Of a stretch of 64,000 bases of DNA, positions 45,668-55,540 are shown piece by piece. Numbering within the stretch: the first letter of the stretch is position 1; each line of letters opens with the position of its first letter. The position numbers were made by a program, and so were the translations under genes. The notes under the pieces are model-generated. The model saw nothing but the letters and a program-made list of their open reading frames with translations, made no database searches and was not told the DNA's origin. Location of the stretch: positions 1 through 64,000 of the forward strand of contig NZ_ATGG01000002.1 in NCBI RefSeq assembly GCF_000413855.1, written 5' to 3'. This DNA is from Acinetobacter gyllenbergii CIP 110306 = MTCC 11365 (GTDB lineage Bacteria > Pseudomonadota > Gammaproteobacteria > Pseudomonadales > Moraxellaceae).

Positions 45668-46552
45668 ATGAACGCAAAACAAGCAACATTGATTGGATTG
45701 GTTGCGATCTTACTGTGGAGTTTGATCGTTGCCTTGATTAAGGATGTCAGTAGTCATTTTGGCGCAGTGGGTGGTGCAGCACTGATTTATACACTGGCCT
45801 CAATTTTTCTGTTTTTCTCGGTCGGTTGGACCAGTCTAAAAAGCTTTCCTAAAACCTATTTGATCTGGGGCAGTATTCTATTTGTTGCCTATGAAATTTG
45901 TTTATCGCTTTCGATTGGCTATAGCAGTAATAATCGACAAGCGATTGAAGTGGGAATGGTCAATTATTTATGGCCGACCTTTACCATGGTGGCTGCCATT
46001 GTTTTTAATCAGCAAAAAGCCAATTTCTTGATTATTCCTGGCTTTATCCTTTCAATATTGGGGATCTGTTGGGTGCTCGGTGGCGAGCAGGGTTTTGATT
46101 TGGCTGGTATGCTGCAAAACATACAGCACAATCCATTCAGTTATGGGCTTGCCTTTATTGGAACATTACTCTGGGCTGCCTACTGTACGCTCACAGCGAG
46201 AATTGCGCAGGGAACCAATGGCATCACCCTATTCTTTATTCTGGTCTCGGTGGTGCTTTGGATTAAATATGCATTGATGGGCGGTGGTACATTTGATTTT
46301 GATTGGTCTTCTTCAATTTCATTGTTTTTTGCGGCAGCAGCAATGGGCTTTGGTTATGCCGCTTGGAATGTAGGAATTTTGCATGGCAATGTGACACTAT
46401 TGGCCGGTGCATCCTATTTTATTCCAGTTCTATCTGCCTTTTTTTCGGCAATTCTCCTCAGTACGCCATTAGGCCTTTCTTTTTGGTATGGTGCATTTAT
46501 GGTGTGTTTAGGTTCAATTCTATGCTGGGTAGCAACGCAGAAAAAACACTAA
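45668..46552 (+). CDS. yddG: aromatic amino-acid exporter YddG (DMT family)
   Basis: 294 residues with ten hydrophobic helices and two EamA halves. The segments SLIVALIKDVSSHFGAVGGAALIYT and EVGMVNYLWPTFTMVAAI are characteristic of YddG, which exports Phe, Tyr, Trp and paraquat-like compounds. The WNVGILHGNVTLLAGASYFIPVLSA region closes the second half. Export of aromatic amino acids is inferred from the family. Confidence 0.87.
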   Translation: MNAKQATLIGLVAILLWSLIVALIKDVSSHFGAVGGAALIYTLASIFLFFSVGWTSLKSFPKTYLIWGSILFVAYEICLSLSIGYSSNNRQAIEVGMVNYLWPTFTMVAAIVFNQQKANFLIIPGFILSILGICWVLGGEQGFDLAGMLQNIQHNPFSYGLAFIGTLLWAAYCTLTARIAQGTNGITLFFILVSVVLWIKYALMGGGTFDFDWSSSISLFFAAAAMGFGYAAWNVGILHGNVTLLAGASYFIPVLSAFFSAILLSTPLGLSFWYGAFMVCLGSILCWVATQKKH

Positions 46553-46679
46553 AACATTGTCTGGTTTTGTTTGGTCTTGCTGATGCGCTGGACAGTCACT
46601 GTATTTTTGTAAGTGACCTCTAGACACTCTAGATAAAAGGTCGCATCATCCCGCTTATCAAGGATGATCAAGCTCCACC

Positions 46680-47798
46680 ATGACCACAAACAAAATTAAT
46701 GCTGCGGAAAGTATCCGAGGCTTGGCTTGTCTCGCCGTTGTGTTGTCACATATCTCACTGACTTTTTTCCCGCAGCTGCATAATTTTGATATCAGTGCGG
46801 TACCGCAATATGATTTTTTTGCGCAGTTACATCACTCACCGTTGGCCTTTTTTTATTCAGGTACAGGTGCAGTTTTTGTATTCTTTGTTTTAAGTGGCTT
46901 TGTACTGACATTATCCAGTTTTAAAAAGCACAATACCGCAACACAATTGAAAAATTCCTTGATTAAACGTTACCCGCGCTTGGCTATTCCTGCCTTTGTC
47001 TCTTGTATTATCGCTTATCTGGTGTGTTTTGTGCCTGTGGACGTCTCGCATGTTTCCGAGTGGGGAGCAGCGCTTGCCAATCCACATCCGCAACTGCGTA
47101 CCGCTTTGTATGAAGGCAGTATGGGTGCATTCTTATTCGGCGATTCCAGTTATAACTGGGTACTGTGGACCATGCAAATTGAGTTGCTTGGGTCACTGGT
47201 GATTTATCTGGCTTGCTATCTTTATGGCAAGCTGCCAATTCTATGTGGTCTATTTCTTATCATCAGCATTGTGACCGCTTATATGATCTCGCAAACCGTA
47301 TTGTTGGGCCTACTCAGTTTTATTTTGGGCATGGGACTGTTTCTGTATGCTGTAGAGCTGAGTACTGTCGTTTCGGTTGTGCTGTTTATATTGGGCTTAT
47401 ATTTGTGTGGTGCACACAACAGTAGTGCCAGCTATCAGTTGTTTACCCAGTTTTTAGGTGAACAAACTTACGACTACCTCAACTTTGTCGGTGGTTTTTG
47501 CATTGTTTATGCGGTGCTCAAGAGCAGGTGGCTGGCACAGTTGTTTGACCAACGTGTGTTCGTGTTTTTAGGCAAAATCTCATTTTCAATTTATCTGATC
47601 CACTTGGCAGTGTTGTACGCTTTGGGCATTCCATTGTTTAATCTTTTACATGTACAAGGCGGTTTTTCCTATCTCAATGCGGGATTAGTAGCAAGTTTAC
47701 TGATCGTGTTGCTGAGCATTATTTTGGCACAACCCTATAGCCGTTATGTCGATGATGCCGCGATTAAGATCTCGAATAAATTGGCAAAAATGTTTTAA
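46680..47798 (+). CDS. acyltransferase family 3 membrane protein
   Basis: 372 residues with about ten hydrophobic segments. The N-terminal ESIRGLACLAVVLSHI carries the catalytic-type His, and FFVLSGFVLTLSSF and LIKRYPRLAIPAFVS follow; SIYLIHLAVL is near the C terminus. The family O-acylates cell-surface sugars such as O-antigen or capsule. No polysaccharide gene adjoins it, so its acceptor is unknown. Confidence 0.88.
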   Translation: MTTNKINAAESIRGLACLAVVLSHISLTFFPQLHNFDISAVPQYDFFAQLHHSPLAFFYSGTGAVFVFFVLSGFVLTLSSFKKHNTATQLKNSLIKRYPRLAIPAFVSCIIAYLVCFVPVDVSHVSEWGAALANPHPQLRTALYEGSMGAFLFGDSSYNWVLWTMQIELLGSLVIYLACYLYGKLPILCGLFLIISIVTAYMISQTVLLGLLSFILGMGLFLYAVELSTVVSVVLFILGLYLCGAHNSSASYQLFTQFLGEQTYDYLNFVGGFCIVYAVLKSRWLAQLFDQRVFVFLGKISFSIYLIHLAVLYALGIPLFNLLHVQGGFSYLNAGLVASLLIVLLSIILAQPYSRYVDDAAIKISNKLAKMF

Positions 47799-47943
47799 CC
47801 ACTGAGTGGTGCAGCATCTCGGTAATGCTGCTGCACTATAAAAAATTGATCAAACATTACAAAAATAATCAGTGAATGCTTTCTATTGCAGGCAGAATCA
47901 GTTTTAATCAAAAAAGACATAATAAAAATATGGGTTTTAATGC

Positions 47944-49683
47944 ATGAACCGTACTTATCTCAAACACTGTACCTTATTCACTTCTATTTCATTGACTATT
48001 GCGGGTTGTACAACGATGGCTGTGCCTGTTACTGCAACAGAACAACTGTTTTATGGTGGCCCGATTCTAACCATGTCGGGCAATAGTCCTGAATATGCAG
48101 AAGCTCTATTGGTGAAGGATGGAAAAATTCGTTTTGTGGGCTCAAAACAGCAGGCTGAACGCTTGGCGGATAAAAAAGTTCAGTCGATTGATCTAAACAA
48201 TAAAACCTTATTGCCCAGCTTTATTGATGCGCATAGTCATGTGAATATGGTTGGTTTTCATCAAATGGTGGCTAATCTCTACCCCATGCCTGATGGTCAG
48301 GTCTCAGATATCAACTCGTTGGTAAATGTATTGAACCAATGGAAAGCTCAGAATCCAGCTGTAATTAAAACCATGGGCGGCTGGATTTTGGGTAATGGCT
48401 ATGATGATGCGCAATTGAATGAGCAGCGTCATCCGACGGCAACCGATTTAGATCGGGTATCTCTAGACCAACCGGTGATGATTTTGCATCAATCGGGGCA
48501 TTTAGCCTCGGTCAATCATAAAGCACTGGAATTGCTGAAGATCAATCAACATACTCCGAATCCAGCGGGTGGGGTGATTCGCCGTGAAACCAATTCAAAT
48601 ATCCCAAATGGTGTGTTGGAAGAATCCGCTTTATTTAGCGCGATTGGCTCAATTTTTAAAGATGTTCCCCCTGCGGTGATGTTTCAGATTGCAGAAAAAG
48701 GCATTGCTGCCTATGTGAAGAATGGTTTCACTACGGTTCAGGAAGGACGGGCTGATCAGGGCACCACTGAAATGTGGCATGCTTTGGCTCAGCAGAATCG
48801 TCTGCCGATTGATGTGGTGTCTTACCCTGATATCACCACCAGTCAAGACTATATGCTCAAGCAAGGTAGCAGCCATCAGTATGATCAGCATTTTCGGATT
48901 GGTGGGGTCAAAATCAGCTTAGATGGTTCACCTCAAGGGAAAACTGCTTGGCTGACTCAACCATATTTAATCCCACCTGAAGGTAAAGATAAGACCTACA
49001 AGGGCTATCCTGCGATGAGTAACGATCAACAGGTCAAGGACTATATTAACTTAGCATTTAAGCAAGGTTGGCAGGTACTTGCACATGCCAATGGTGATGC
49101 CGCCATTGATCAATTTATTGGGGCGGTAAAAGATGCGACTGCGAAGCAAGGTAAAGGCGACCGTCGCAGCGTATTGATCCATTCGCAAACCATCCGTGAC
49201 GATCAGCTAGATCAGCTCAAAGCCTTAGATATTATTCCTTCCTTCTTCTCGTTGCATACCTTTTATTGGGGCGATTGGCATCGTCAACAAACGCTAGGCG
49301 AAATCCGAGCTGCCCATATTTCACCAACCGCAACGGCTTTGAAAAAGCATCTGATCTTTACCGAGCATCATGATGCACCTGTGGTACCCCCGAGCAGTAT
49401 GATGATGCTGGATGCGACCGTGAACCGAGTAACGCGGAGCAATTATGTGTTAGGGGCAGAAGAGCGAGTAAGCCCTTATCTGGCATTAAAGTCGATGACG
49501 GACTGGGCAGCGTATCAGTATTTTGAGGACCAGACCAAGGGCACTTTGAGCCAAGGTAAATTGGCTGACTTGGTCATTCTGAATCAGAACCCGTTGACTG
49601 TCCCCAGTCGTGAGATTAAAAACATTAAAGTGTTGGCAACTTACAAAGAGGGCAAACTGATTTATCAGAATGCAAGTGACTAA
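47944..49683 (+). CDS. amidohydrolase lipoprotein, YtcJ-like
   Basis: 579 residues. The lipobox LTIAGC gives a lipidated cysteine near position 22, so the enzyme is anchored in the periplasm. The amidohydrolase-3 fold is indicated by LPSFIDAHSHVNMVG (metal-binding His pair), QVLAHANGDAAIDQ, SVLIHSQTIRDDQ and FTEHHDAPVVPPS. The C-terminal GTLSQGKLADLVILNQNPL is typical of cyclic-amide and YtcJ-type hydrolases. The substrate is unknown. A terminator follows immediately. Confidence 0.88.
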   Translation: MNRTYLKHCTLFTSISLTIAGCTTMAVPVTATEQLFYGGPILTMSGNSPEYAEALLVKDGKIRFVGSKQQAERLADKKVQSIDLNNKTLLPSFIDAHSHVNMVGFHQMVANLYPMPDGQVSDINSLVNVLNQWKAQNPAVIKTMGGWILGNGYDDAQLNEQRHPTATDLDRVSLDQPVMILHQSGHLASVNHKALELLKINQHTPNPAGGVIRRETNSNIPNGVLEESALFSAIGSIFKDVPPAVMFQIAEKGIAAYVKNGFTTVQEGRADQGTTEMWHALAQQNRLPIDVVSYPDITTSQDYMLKQGSSHQYDQHFRIGGVKISLDGSPQGKTAWLTQPYLIPPEGKDKTYKGYPAMSNDQQVKDYINLAFKQGWQVLAHANGDAAIDQFIGAVKDATAKQGKGDRRSVLIHSQTIRDDQLDQLKALDIIPSFFSLHTFYWGDWHRQQTLGEIRAAHISPTATALKKHLIFTEHHDAPVVPPSSMMMLDATVNRVTRSNYVLGAEERVSPYLALKSMTDWAAYQYFEDQTKGTLSQGKLADLVILNQNPLTVPSREIKNIKVLATYKEGKLIYQNASD

Positions 49684-49688
49684 AAAGC

Positions 49689-49712
49689 AAAACGAGCCCG
49701 ATGGCTCGTTTT
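49689..49712. terminator. intrinsic terminator after the amidohydrolase
   Basis: Stem AAAACGAGCC-CGAT-GGCTCGTTTT followed by TTCTTTTTC. It lies between convergent genes. Confidence 0.85.
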
Positions 49713-49737
49713 TCTTTTTCTGTAAAGCGAATAAAGC

Positions 49738-50163
49738 TTATTCGTTGTTTTTAAAGATATAGCAAATACTTCCGATTAAACCGATTAGTTGGCCGGCCAC
49801 CCACCCAAGTACAGAAAGATTTGAACATTTCGTAATTGAGTCGTAGATGATTTCTGTATAGGAGGCTGTTTCCATCATATTCATGAATATAAATTCTAGG
49901 ATGAATAAGATAAAGATTACTGTTAAATATAAATATTTGTTTTTTATTAAAATGAGAATGACTGAAAAGATGATAGAGAATATTCCACAGATGCTGAGCA
50001 TGGACGGATCATTTGCAGAAACACCCTGTAGCTCTTTAAAGTAGGTGATCGTACCAACCGCGATATAGTCAGACAGGCAAAGATCCTGTCCAAGTTTATC
50101 GATGGTATATCCAGCTATGCCTGACATCAAGAAGAACAAAATTGAAAGATATCTCATCATCAT
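49738..50163 (-). CDS. hypothetical membrane protein, 141 aa
   Basis: Four hydrophobic segments: residues 3-22, 55-72, 76-95 and 115-137. Short polar loops include DKLGQDLCLSDYIAVGTITYFKELQG. No family is recognised. The gene is distinctly AT-rich (long A/T runs around 49900-49980) compared with its neighbours and lies alone between two terminators, which suggests a recently gained or fast-evolving gene. Confidence 0.65.
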   Translation of the reverse strand: MMMRYLSILFFLMSGIAGYTIDKLGQDLCLSDYIAVGTITYFKELQGVSANDPSMLSICGIFSIIFSVILILIKNKYLYLTVIFILFILEFIFMNMMETASYTEIIYDSITKCSNLSVLGWVAGQLIGLIGSICYIFKNNE

Positions 50164-50299
50164 TTTATAAACTTAAGCCTAAAGATAGATCGAATTCCCA
50201 TGCTTCTACAAAATATTCAGGATTGGCTTAGCGGCTTCATTAATATTGGAATACCTATTTATGGGTTTTAGAGCTGATTGTGCCAATATCATAACTTAA

Positions 50300-50327
50300 A
50301 AAAACCGAGCCATCTGGCTCGGTTTTT
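50300..50327. terminator. intrinsic terminator of the TonB receptor gene
   Basis: 12-bp stem AAAAACCGAGCC-ATCT-GGCTCGGTTTTT, 5 nt from the receptor stop. A and T runs at both ends make it bidirectional. Confidence 0.88.
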
Positions 50328-50332
50328 GATTA

Positions 50333-52741
50333 TTACCAACGATAATTGATTTTGCCGTAATAAAACGCGCCATTAAAGCCGAAAGGTGAGAACTGGCTAT
50401 AGGGTAAGCTGCCCCCTGTCGGTTGGTTGATGTCATAGACATCTTTATCAGGATAAACATCGGTAATATTGTCGCCACCAACAGTAAAGTTCCAGTTTTG
50501 ATATTGGTAAGACAGGGCTAAATCCAATAACCATTTGGCTGAGAATTTTTGGTCTTTGGCTTCGCCTGAATTACTAAAGGTTTTAAAACTGCCATAGCGG
50601 GTGAGATTGGTATTCACACTGAAATTTCCAAGCTTATAGTCATTCGCTAAACTGAATTTATGTTCAGGGGTACTGCCAGCCAATAAACCGTATTGTTCTC
50701 GACGGTCTAGGCGGGTCAGGTTGATTCCCAATGCATCTAAGATGGCGGGATTTCCATCCACATGCGTCACTTTATTTTTATTGTAGTTATAGGCCAGTGA
50801 GGTATTCAGTTCGCCATAAGGCAAAGCATTCCATTTATAGGTTGCCACTAAGTCAACACCGCGTGTGCGGGTATCGCTGGCATTGTTGAAATAACGAATG
50901 GTGCTGAAGTTGGTGTCGGTGATTCCTTTTGAATTTAGATATTGACGAACGGCAGTACTGCTCGCATTGATATTGGAAGACAGACTAATTCGATTATCAA
51001 TGTCGATTTGATAGGCATCCAAGGTCACATACAACTGGTCTGTAGGTGTCAGTACTATACCCACGCTATAGTTTTTTGATTTTTCTGGTTTTAGCTGTTC
51101 AGCACCAAGTAATTGAGCCACTTGTGAGCTAGTTGGAAAGGTGCCAGCCTCAACCAATTGACCATTGACCAGTTGTGATGAGGTTTGAGCAAAATATTGT
51201 TGCGCTAAGCTCGGTGCACGGAAACCTGTAGAGGCACTGCCACGTAGCGCAAGCACCGGATGGACGGCATAACGCAAAGACAATGAAGCATTATCGGTGT
51301 GACCAAAATCATTATAATATTCATGGCGATAGGCTGTAGATGCAGACAATTTTTCAGTTAAATTGGCTTCTAAATCAAGATAGGCGGCATAACTGTCTCT
51401 TGACCATTCACCTGCATCGGCCGATCGAAAACCTGCAAGCCCTGAAGAGCCACTTTTATAATAGGACGCTGGATCACCTGCTTGGATTTGATATTTTTGA
51501 TTCAAATACTGTGTACCAAAGGCAACATTCAATGGGCTAGCGAGTGCTGCGAGATTAAACGCTCGAGAAACATCAAAATTCACCACCGTTTGAGCATTTT
51601 TCAGTGTGCCATTTTGGAAGCCGAATGGTGTCATGGCGGTATCTTTATAAAGATCGACATTAATCGTTTTGGTATCGACATCATAACGATTCAAACCATA
51701 ATTGACGGATGCATCATAATGCCATGCTGACCAATCGCCTTTAATCCCTGCCACTGCGCCAAAATCATCCAGTTGTCCTTGTATGATGGGTAGGTAGCCA
51801 TTTGGATAGAGGGCAGGAATATTATTTGATGCATTACTTAAACGATAGAATCCAGCAGTCTCGGCATTACGATGGCTATAGGTCGCAAAAGAATACAGCT
51901 CGGCATGATCACTGAGGTCATAACCCAGATTCACTGCTGCTTTAACTTCGTCTGAGTCTGGATCTCCAAAACGGAATGTACGCTGTCCATAGGTGGTTGA
52001 TTTTGGATCACGCAGGTCAGCACCTGCGCGATTGGTAGCTTGGCTATCCTGCCATTCCCCTGAAAAAATCGCATAGCCATAATGATTCAGTTGGGTTCCA
52101 CCTGAAACAAAGGATTGTTTTTGTTCACCATCTCCTTTGTTATAAATCCCGTATTTAATCCCAGCTTCGCCATGTTTTGGATTGGATTTCAAAATAATAT
52201 TAATCACACCTGCAATCGCATCAGAGCCATAGCGAGCCGATGCACCTTCGCGGAGTACTTCGACACGACTAATGGCAGAGATGGGAATCGCATTTAAATC
52301 AGTCGGTGCAGAACCACGACCAATGGTACCGCCGAGATTAATAAAAGCCCCTGTGTGACGACGTTTGCCATTGACTAAAACCAGCACCTGATCTGGTGCA
52401 AGGCCTTTTAATTGGGCAGGACGGACCAGCTCGGTTCCATCCACCACCGTTGGGCGTGGAAAGTTAATTGAAGGAATAATTCGAGACAGCGCTGTCCCGA
52501 GTTCATTGGAGCCCGTGCGTTCAGTCAGTTCTTTGGCACTAATCACATCAATTGGCTGTAAGGACTCTGTTTGTGAACGATTGTTGGTCCGCGTTCCTGT
52601 GACCACAATGGTCGCGAGCGTTTTGACTTGTTCGGGCTCTATGGGCGTGTTCTCAGCGGCATGTACATTGCTATACAGGGCAAGCAAAATCAGACTACTA
52701 CTCAGACTTAAAGGGAAAGTTTTTACAAGGGGAGCATTCAT
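50333..52741 (-). CDS. TonB-dependent outer-membrane receptor
   Basis: 802 residues. The signal peptide ends NVHAAENT near residue 29. The TonB-box-like ATIVVTGTRTNNRSQ is followed by a plug domain (PIDVISAKELTERTG, VLVLVNGKRRHTGAF, VEVLREGASARYGSDAIAGVINIIL). A 22-strand barrel then ends in the aromatic KINYRW. It imports a scarce ligand such as a siderophore, heme, metal complex or small carbohydrate. Nothing nearby tells which, and no Fur-box was identified by eye. Confidence 0.92.
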   Translation of the reverse strand: MNAPLVKTFPLSLSSSLILLALYSNVHAAENTPIEPEQVKTLATIVVTGTRTNNRSQTESLQPIDVISAKELTERTGSNELGTALSRIIPSINFPRPTVVDGTELVRPAQLKGLAPDQVLVLVNGKRRHTGAFINLGGTIGRGSAPTDLNAIPISAISRVEVLREGASARYGSDAIAGVINIILKSNPKHGEAGIKYGIYNKGDGEQKQSFVSGGTQLNHYGYAIFSGEWQDSQATNRAGADLRDPKSTTYGQRTFRFGDPDSDEVKAAVNLGYDLSDHAELYSFATYSHRNAETAGFYRLSNASNNIPALYPNGYLPIIQGQLDDFGAVAGIKGDWSAWHYDASVNYGLNRYDVDTKTINVDLYKDTAMTPFGFQNGTLKNAQTVVNFDVSRAFNLAALASPLNVAFGTQYLNQKYQIQAGDPASYYKSGSSGLAGFRSADAGEWSRDSYAAYLDLEANLTEKLSASTAYRHEYYNDFGHTDNASLSLRYAVHPVLALRGSASTGFRAPSLAQQYFAQTSSQLVNGQLVEAGTFPTSSQVAQLLGAEQLKPEKSKNYSVGIVLTPTDQLYVTLDAYQIDIDNRISLSSNINASSTAVRQYLNSKGITDTNFSTIRYFNNASDTRTRGVDLVATYKWNALPYGELNTSLAYNYNKNKVTHVDGNPAILDALGINLTRLDRREQYGLLAGSTPEHKFSLANDYKLGNFSVNTNLTRYGSFKTFSNSGEAKDQKFSAKWLLDLALSYQYQNWNFTVGGDNITDVYPDKDVYDINQPTGGSLPYSQFSPFGFNGAFYYGKINYRW

Positions 52742-52927
52742 TTTGATCTTCTAACTCAAGTTTTGTAAACATTTGTGAACATGGTAGGAGCATCAAAATA
52801 TTTTCAAAAACAATATAAAAACATAAGGTTAGAATTAAAGTTGCAAAGCTGATGGAATGCTTTTTAAGTAAATGATTTATATGATATTGATATTTAAAGC
52901 GAAGCTAATTATTTTTGAATAAAGAAT

Positions 52928-52957
52928 AAAAAACCAGCCCGATTGGACTGGTTTTTT
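52928..52957 (-). terminator. intrinsic terminator of purC
   Basis: AAAAAACCAG/CTGGTTTTTT stem with one inner mismatch, 27 nt after the purC stop. The minus-strand tail is T-rich. Confidence 0.75.
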
Positions 52958-52983
52958 GTTTAGAACTAACAGCTTAGCTAGGC

Positions 52984-53703
52984 TTAGATATCGTCTAAGT
53001 TAATGCCTAAACGTGCAGCCACTTCTTCATATGCTTCAACCACACCACCTAAACCTTGGCGGAAACGGTCTTTATCTAGTTTTTTCTTGGTGTCTTTATC
53101 CCATAAACGGCAACCGTCTGGAGAGAATTCATCACCCAATACGATACGGTCATGGAACACACCGAATTCAAGTTTGAAATCAACCAGAATCATATTACCT
53201 GCATCGAATAATGCTTTGAGCACATCATTCACTTGGTAAGTGAGTTCTTTCATTTTTTCAAGTTGTTCAGCAGTCGCCCAACCTAAAGCAATTGCTTGAG
53301 ATTCGTTCACCATAGGATCGCCAAGCGCATCATCTTTGAAGAACAATTCAAATGTTGGCGGAGTTAATTCCTTACCTTCTTCAACACCTAAACGACGGCA
53401 TAATGAACCCGCTGCATAGTTACGAATCACGCATTCAACTGGAATCATCTGAAGTTTTTTAACCAGCACTTCAGTTGGAGAAAGCAATTTTTCAAAATGC
53501 GTTTCGATACCCGCAGCAGCTAATTTGTCCATGATGAAGGCGTTAAAACGGTTGTTGACCTTGCCCTTACGATCGAGTTGCTCGATTTTTTCGCCATTGA
53601 ATGCCGAAGCATCATCACGAAAGACTAAAATCAGGTGATCAGCGTTATCTGTCTCGTATACAGATTTAGCTTTACCAGTATAGAGCAAGGTTTGTTTTAA
53701 CAT
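52984..53703 (-). CDS. purC: SAICAR synthetase
   Basis: 239 residues, full length. It joins CAIR and aspartate with ATP in purine synthesis. Markers are [13 protein letters not shown] at the start, the PROSITE-type [13 protein letters not shown] and LVDFKLEFG, then [14 protein letters not shown]. It is the last gene of a dapA-bamC-purC unit, an order conserved in gamma-proteobacteria, with a terminator behind it. Confidence 0.97.
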   Translation of the reverse strand: MLKQTLLYTGKAKSVYETDNADHLILVFRDDASAFNGEKIEQLDRKGKVNNRFNAFIMDKLAAAGIETHFEKLLSPTEVLVKKLQMIPVECVIRNYAAGSLCRRLGVEEGKELTPPTFELFFKDDALGDPMVNESQAIALGWATAEQLEKMKELTYQVNDVLKALFDAGNMILVDFKLEFGVFHDRIVLGDEFSPDGCRLWDKDTKKKLDKDRFRQGLGGVVEAYEEVAARLGINLDDI

Positions 53704-53738
53704 GGGGGAACCTTTTGAAAAAAATGCCTAGTAAACGA

Positions 53739-54344
53739 CTAGGCTGGCCAATTTTGGTAAATCTGGGCTAACACTTCAGTTGCAACCGCTGGTTCTGCAA
53801 AAGTCGTGTCGAGTTTGAAGAGGGCAATAGTATTGCTTGAGCCAACCGCAGAAAGCTTCAACAGGTAGTTTTGCTCACCGACCTTAATTGTTGCTTCATA
53901 GCCATGATCTGCTTGAGAGATGACTTTGTAGTTGAGGCTGCTCACAGTTGCAAAGGCATATTGCCAAGCAGTGGCTGTTGGACCTTCCACTTTCAGTAAT
54001 GGGTTTTTATTCCCATCCATCACCAATTGTGGACGACCCAAGCTGGTTGCTGTCGCTTCAGTGGTAGTGCTTGCAGTTTGCATTGACTCTGGACGAGGTA
54101 ATGCATAACGGTTGCCAGTTTTGTTTTCAAATGTTGGCGCATGTTGAATCGCAAGCGGATCAACCGTTGGTGCTGGATACAATGGCGTGAATGGTCTTAC
54201 CGTTGCATTCTCAGGGAATTTGAGTGGTTCAAGCGCTTGCGCTTTTTTATAATCTAAAGAATGATTATTGAGGGCAAAACGACCACAACCAGCCAAACTT
54301 AAAGCTGAAATGACAAGGACAACACCAAGACGTAATTGCATCAT
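53739..54344 (-). CDS. bamC: BamC-like outer-membrane assembly lipoprotein
   Basis: 201 residues against about 344 in E. coli. The lipobox SLAGC gives a lipidated cysteine near position 20. A long, poorly structured Pro-rich stretch (residues 30-95) follows. A single helix-grip-like domain occupies about residues 105-201 (GPTATAWQYAFATVSSLNYKVISQ, then NYLLKLSAVG). E. coli BamC has two such domains, so one seems absent. Identification rests on the position between dapA and purC and on this layout. Confidence 0.8.
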   Translation of the reverse strand: MMQLRLGVVLVISALSLAGCGRFALNNHSLDYKKAQALEPLKFPENATVRPFTPLYPAPTVDPLAIQHAPTFENKTGNRYALPRPESMQTASTTTEATATSLGRPQLVMDGNKNPLLKVEGPTATAWQYAFATVSSLNYKVISQADHGYEATIKVGEQNYLLKLSAVGSSNTIALFKLDTTFAEPAVATEVLAQIYQNWPA

Positions 54345-54356
54345 AAATTGCTCGTA

Positions 54357-55250
54357 TTAAATAATGCCCGCAGTTTTTAAATCTGTGCGGAGCGGTTCAC
54401 GATATTGTTCTGCGAGAGCGGTTAAAGGCAGGCGTAGACCTGTACTAATGTATCCCATCTCATGCAATGCCCATTTCACAGGAATTGGGTTTGATTCGCA
54501 AAACAAAATATTGTGTAGATTTGCAATTTGTTGATTCAAACTTTGTGCTTTGGCTTGATCGCCAGCTAAGGCTGCTTCACAAACTTCGCTCATTTGTTTT
54601 GGTGCAACATTGGCGGTAACCGAAATATTACCTTTCGCGCCAAGTAAAATCAGTTCCCAAGCGGTTTCATCATCACCTGAATAAACTGCAATTTTACCTT
54701 TTAAACCTTCGATGAGGGCTTGACCACGAGGTACATCGCCTGTTGCATCTTTAATCCCAACAATGTTTTTAACATCAGCAAGACGAATCACGGTTTCATT
54801 TTGCATGTCAACGCCAGTGCGACCTGGGACATTATAAAGAATTTGTGGAATATCAACGGCTTCAGCAATTGCTTTATAGTGTTGATATAAGCCTTCTTGT
54901 GTGGGTTTATTATAATATGGCGTAACGAGCAATGCAGCATCTGCACCGAGTTCTTTGGCTGCTTTGGTCAGTTCAATTGCTTCGTGAGTCGAATTTGCAC
55001 CTGTACCCGCAATAATCGGAATGCGTTTATTGGCTACACGAATCACTTCTTTGATGACCTGTGTGTGCTCTTCCATGCTTAATGTAGACGCTTCGCCCGT
55101 TGTGCCAACAGCAACAATACTATGTGTACCTTGTTGGATGTGCCACTCAACGAGCTTCTCAAGGCTCTTCCAATCTACGCGACCATCTTCAAACATAGGG
55201 GTGACGAGTGCGACAATTGAGCCTTGAATATTCTGTGCTAGCTGAGTCAT
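54357..55250 (-). CDS. dapA: 4-hydroxy-tetrahydrodipicolinate synthase
   Basis: 297 residues, full length. It condenses pyruvate with aspartate semialdehyde, the first committed step to lysine and DAP. Signatures are VGTTGEASTL near residue 45, the catalytic Tyr in LYNVPGRTG and the Schiff-base Lys in IVGIKDATG. It heads the dapA-bamC-purC unit; bamC starts 12 bp after its stop. Confidence 0.97.
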   Translation of the reverse strand: MTQLAQNIQGSIVALVTPMFEDGRVDWKSLEKLVEWHIQQGTHSIVAVGTTGEASTLSMEEHTQVIKEVIRVANKRIPIIAGTGANSTHEAIELTKAAKELGADAALLVTPYYNKPTQEGLYQHYKAIAEAVDIPQILYNVPGRTGVDMQNETVIRLADVKNIVGIKDATGDVPRGQALIEGLKGKIAVYSGDDETAWELILLGAKGNISVTANVAPKQMSEVCEAALAGDQAKAQSLNQQIANLHNILFCESNPIPVKWALHEMGYISTGLRLPLTALAEQYREPLRTDLKTAGII

Positions 55251-55540
55251 TTTAAAAAACTATCCTATTTTCCCATCCGAGATTGAATTAGTTGAAACGA
55301 AATGTTGGATGGTTGCAGTATTTTGATTCGTCGTTCAATAATGAATTCGATTGAATGACAATTATGCAAATTATGACTGATCGGCGGCATAAGAACAATA
55401 TGCTTTAGTCAAACAGCTGAAAACTTTCATTCATCTTTGTCCTGAATGATTTTCATCTTATGAAAAGTTGGGCGATGGCTAGTCAGACGACGATCGGCAG
55501 CGTATGGTGTAGCAAGAAGCGATCTAGATTGAATATTGAG

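Noticed and set aside
47811..47831. GCAGCAT/ATGCTGC hairpin after the acyltransferase as an intrinsic terminator
   Set aside because: The stem is only 7 bp and no U-tract follows.
55460..55540. N-terminal extension of the nicotinamidase
   Set aside because: The 27 extra residues do not fit the family and have no ribosome-binding site. The compact start at 55541 gives the expected length.
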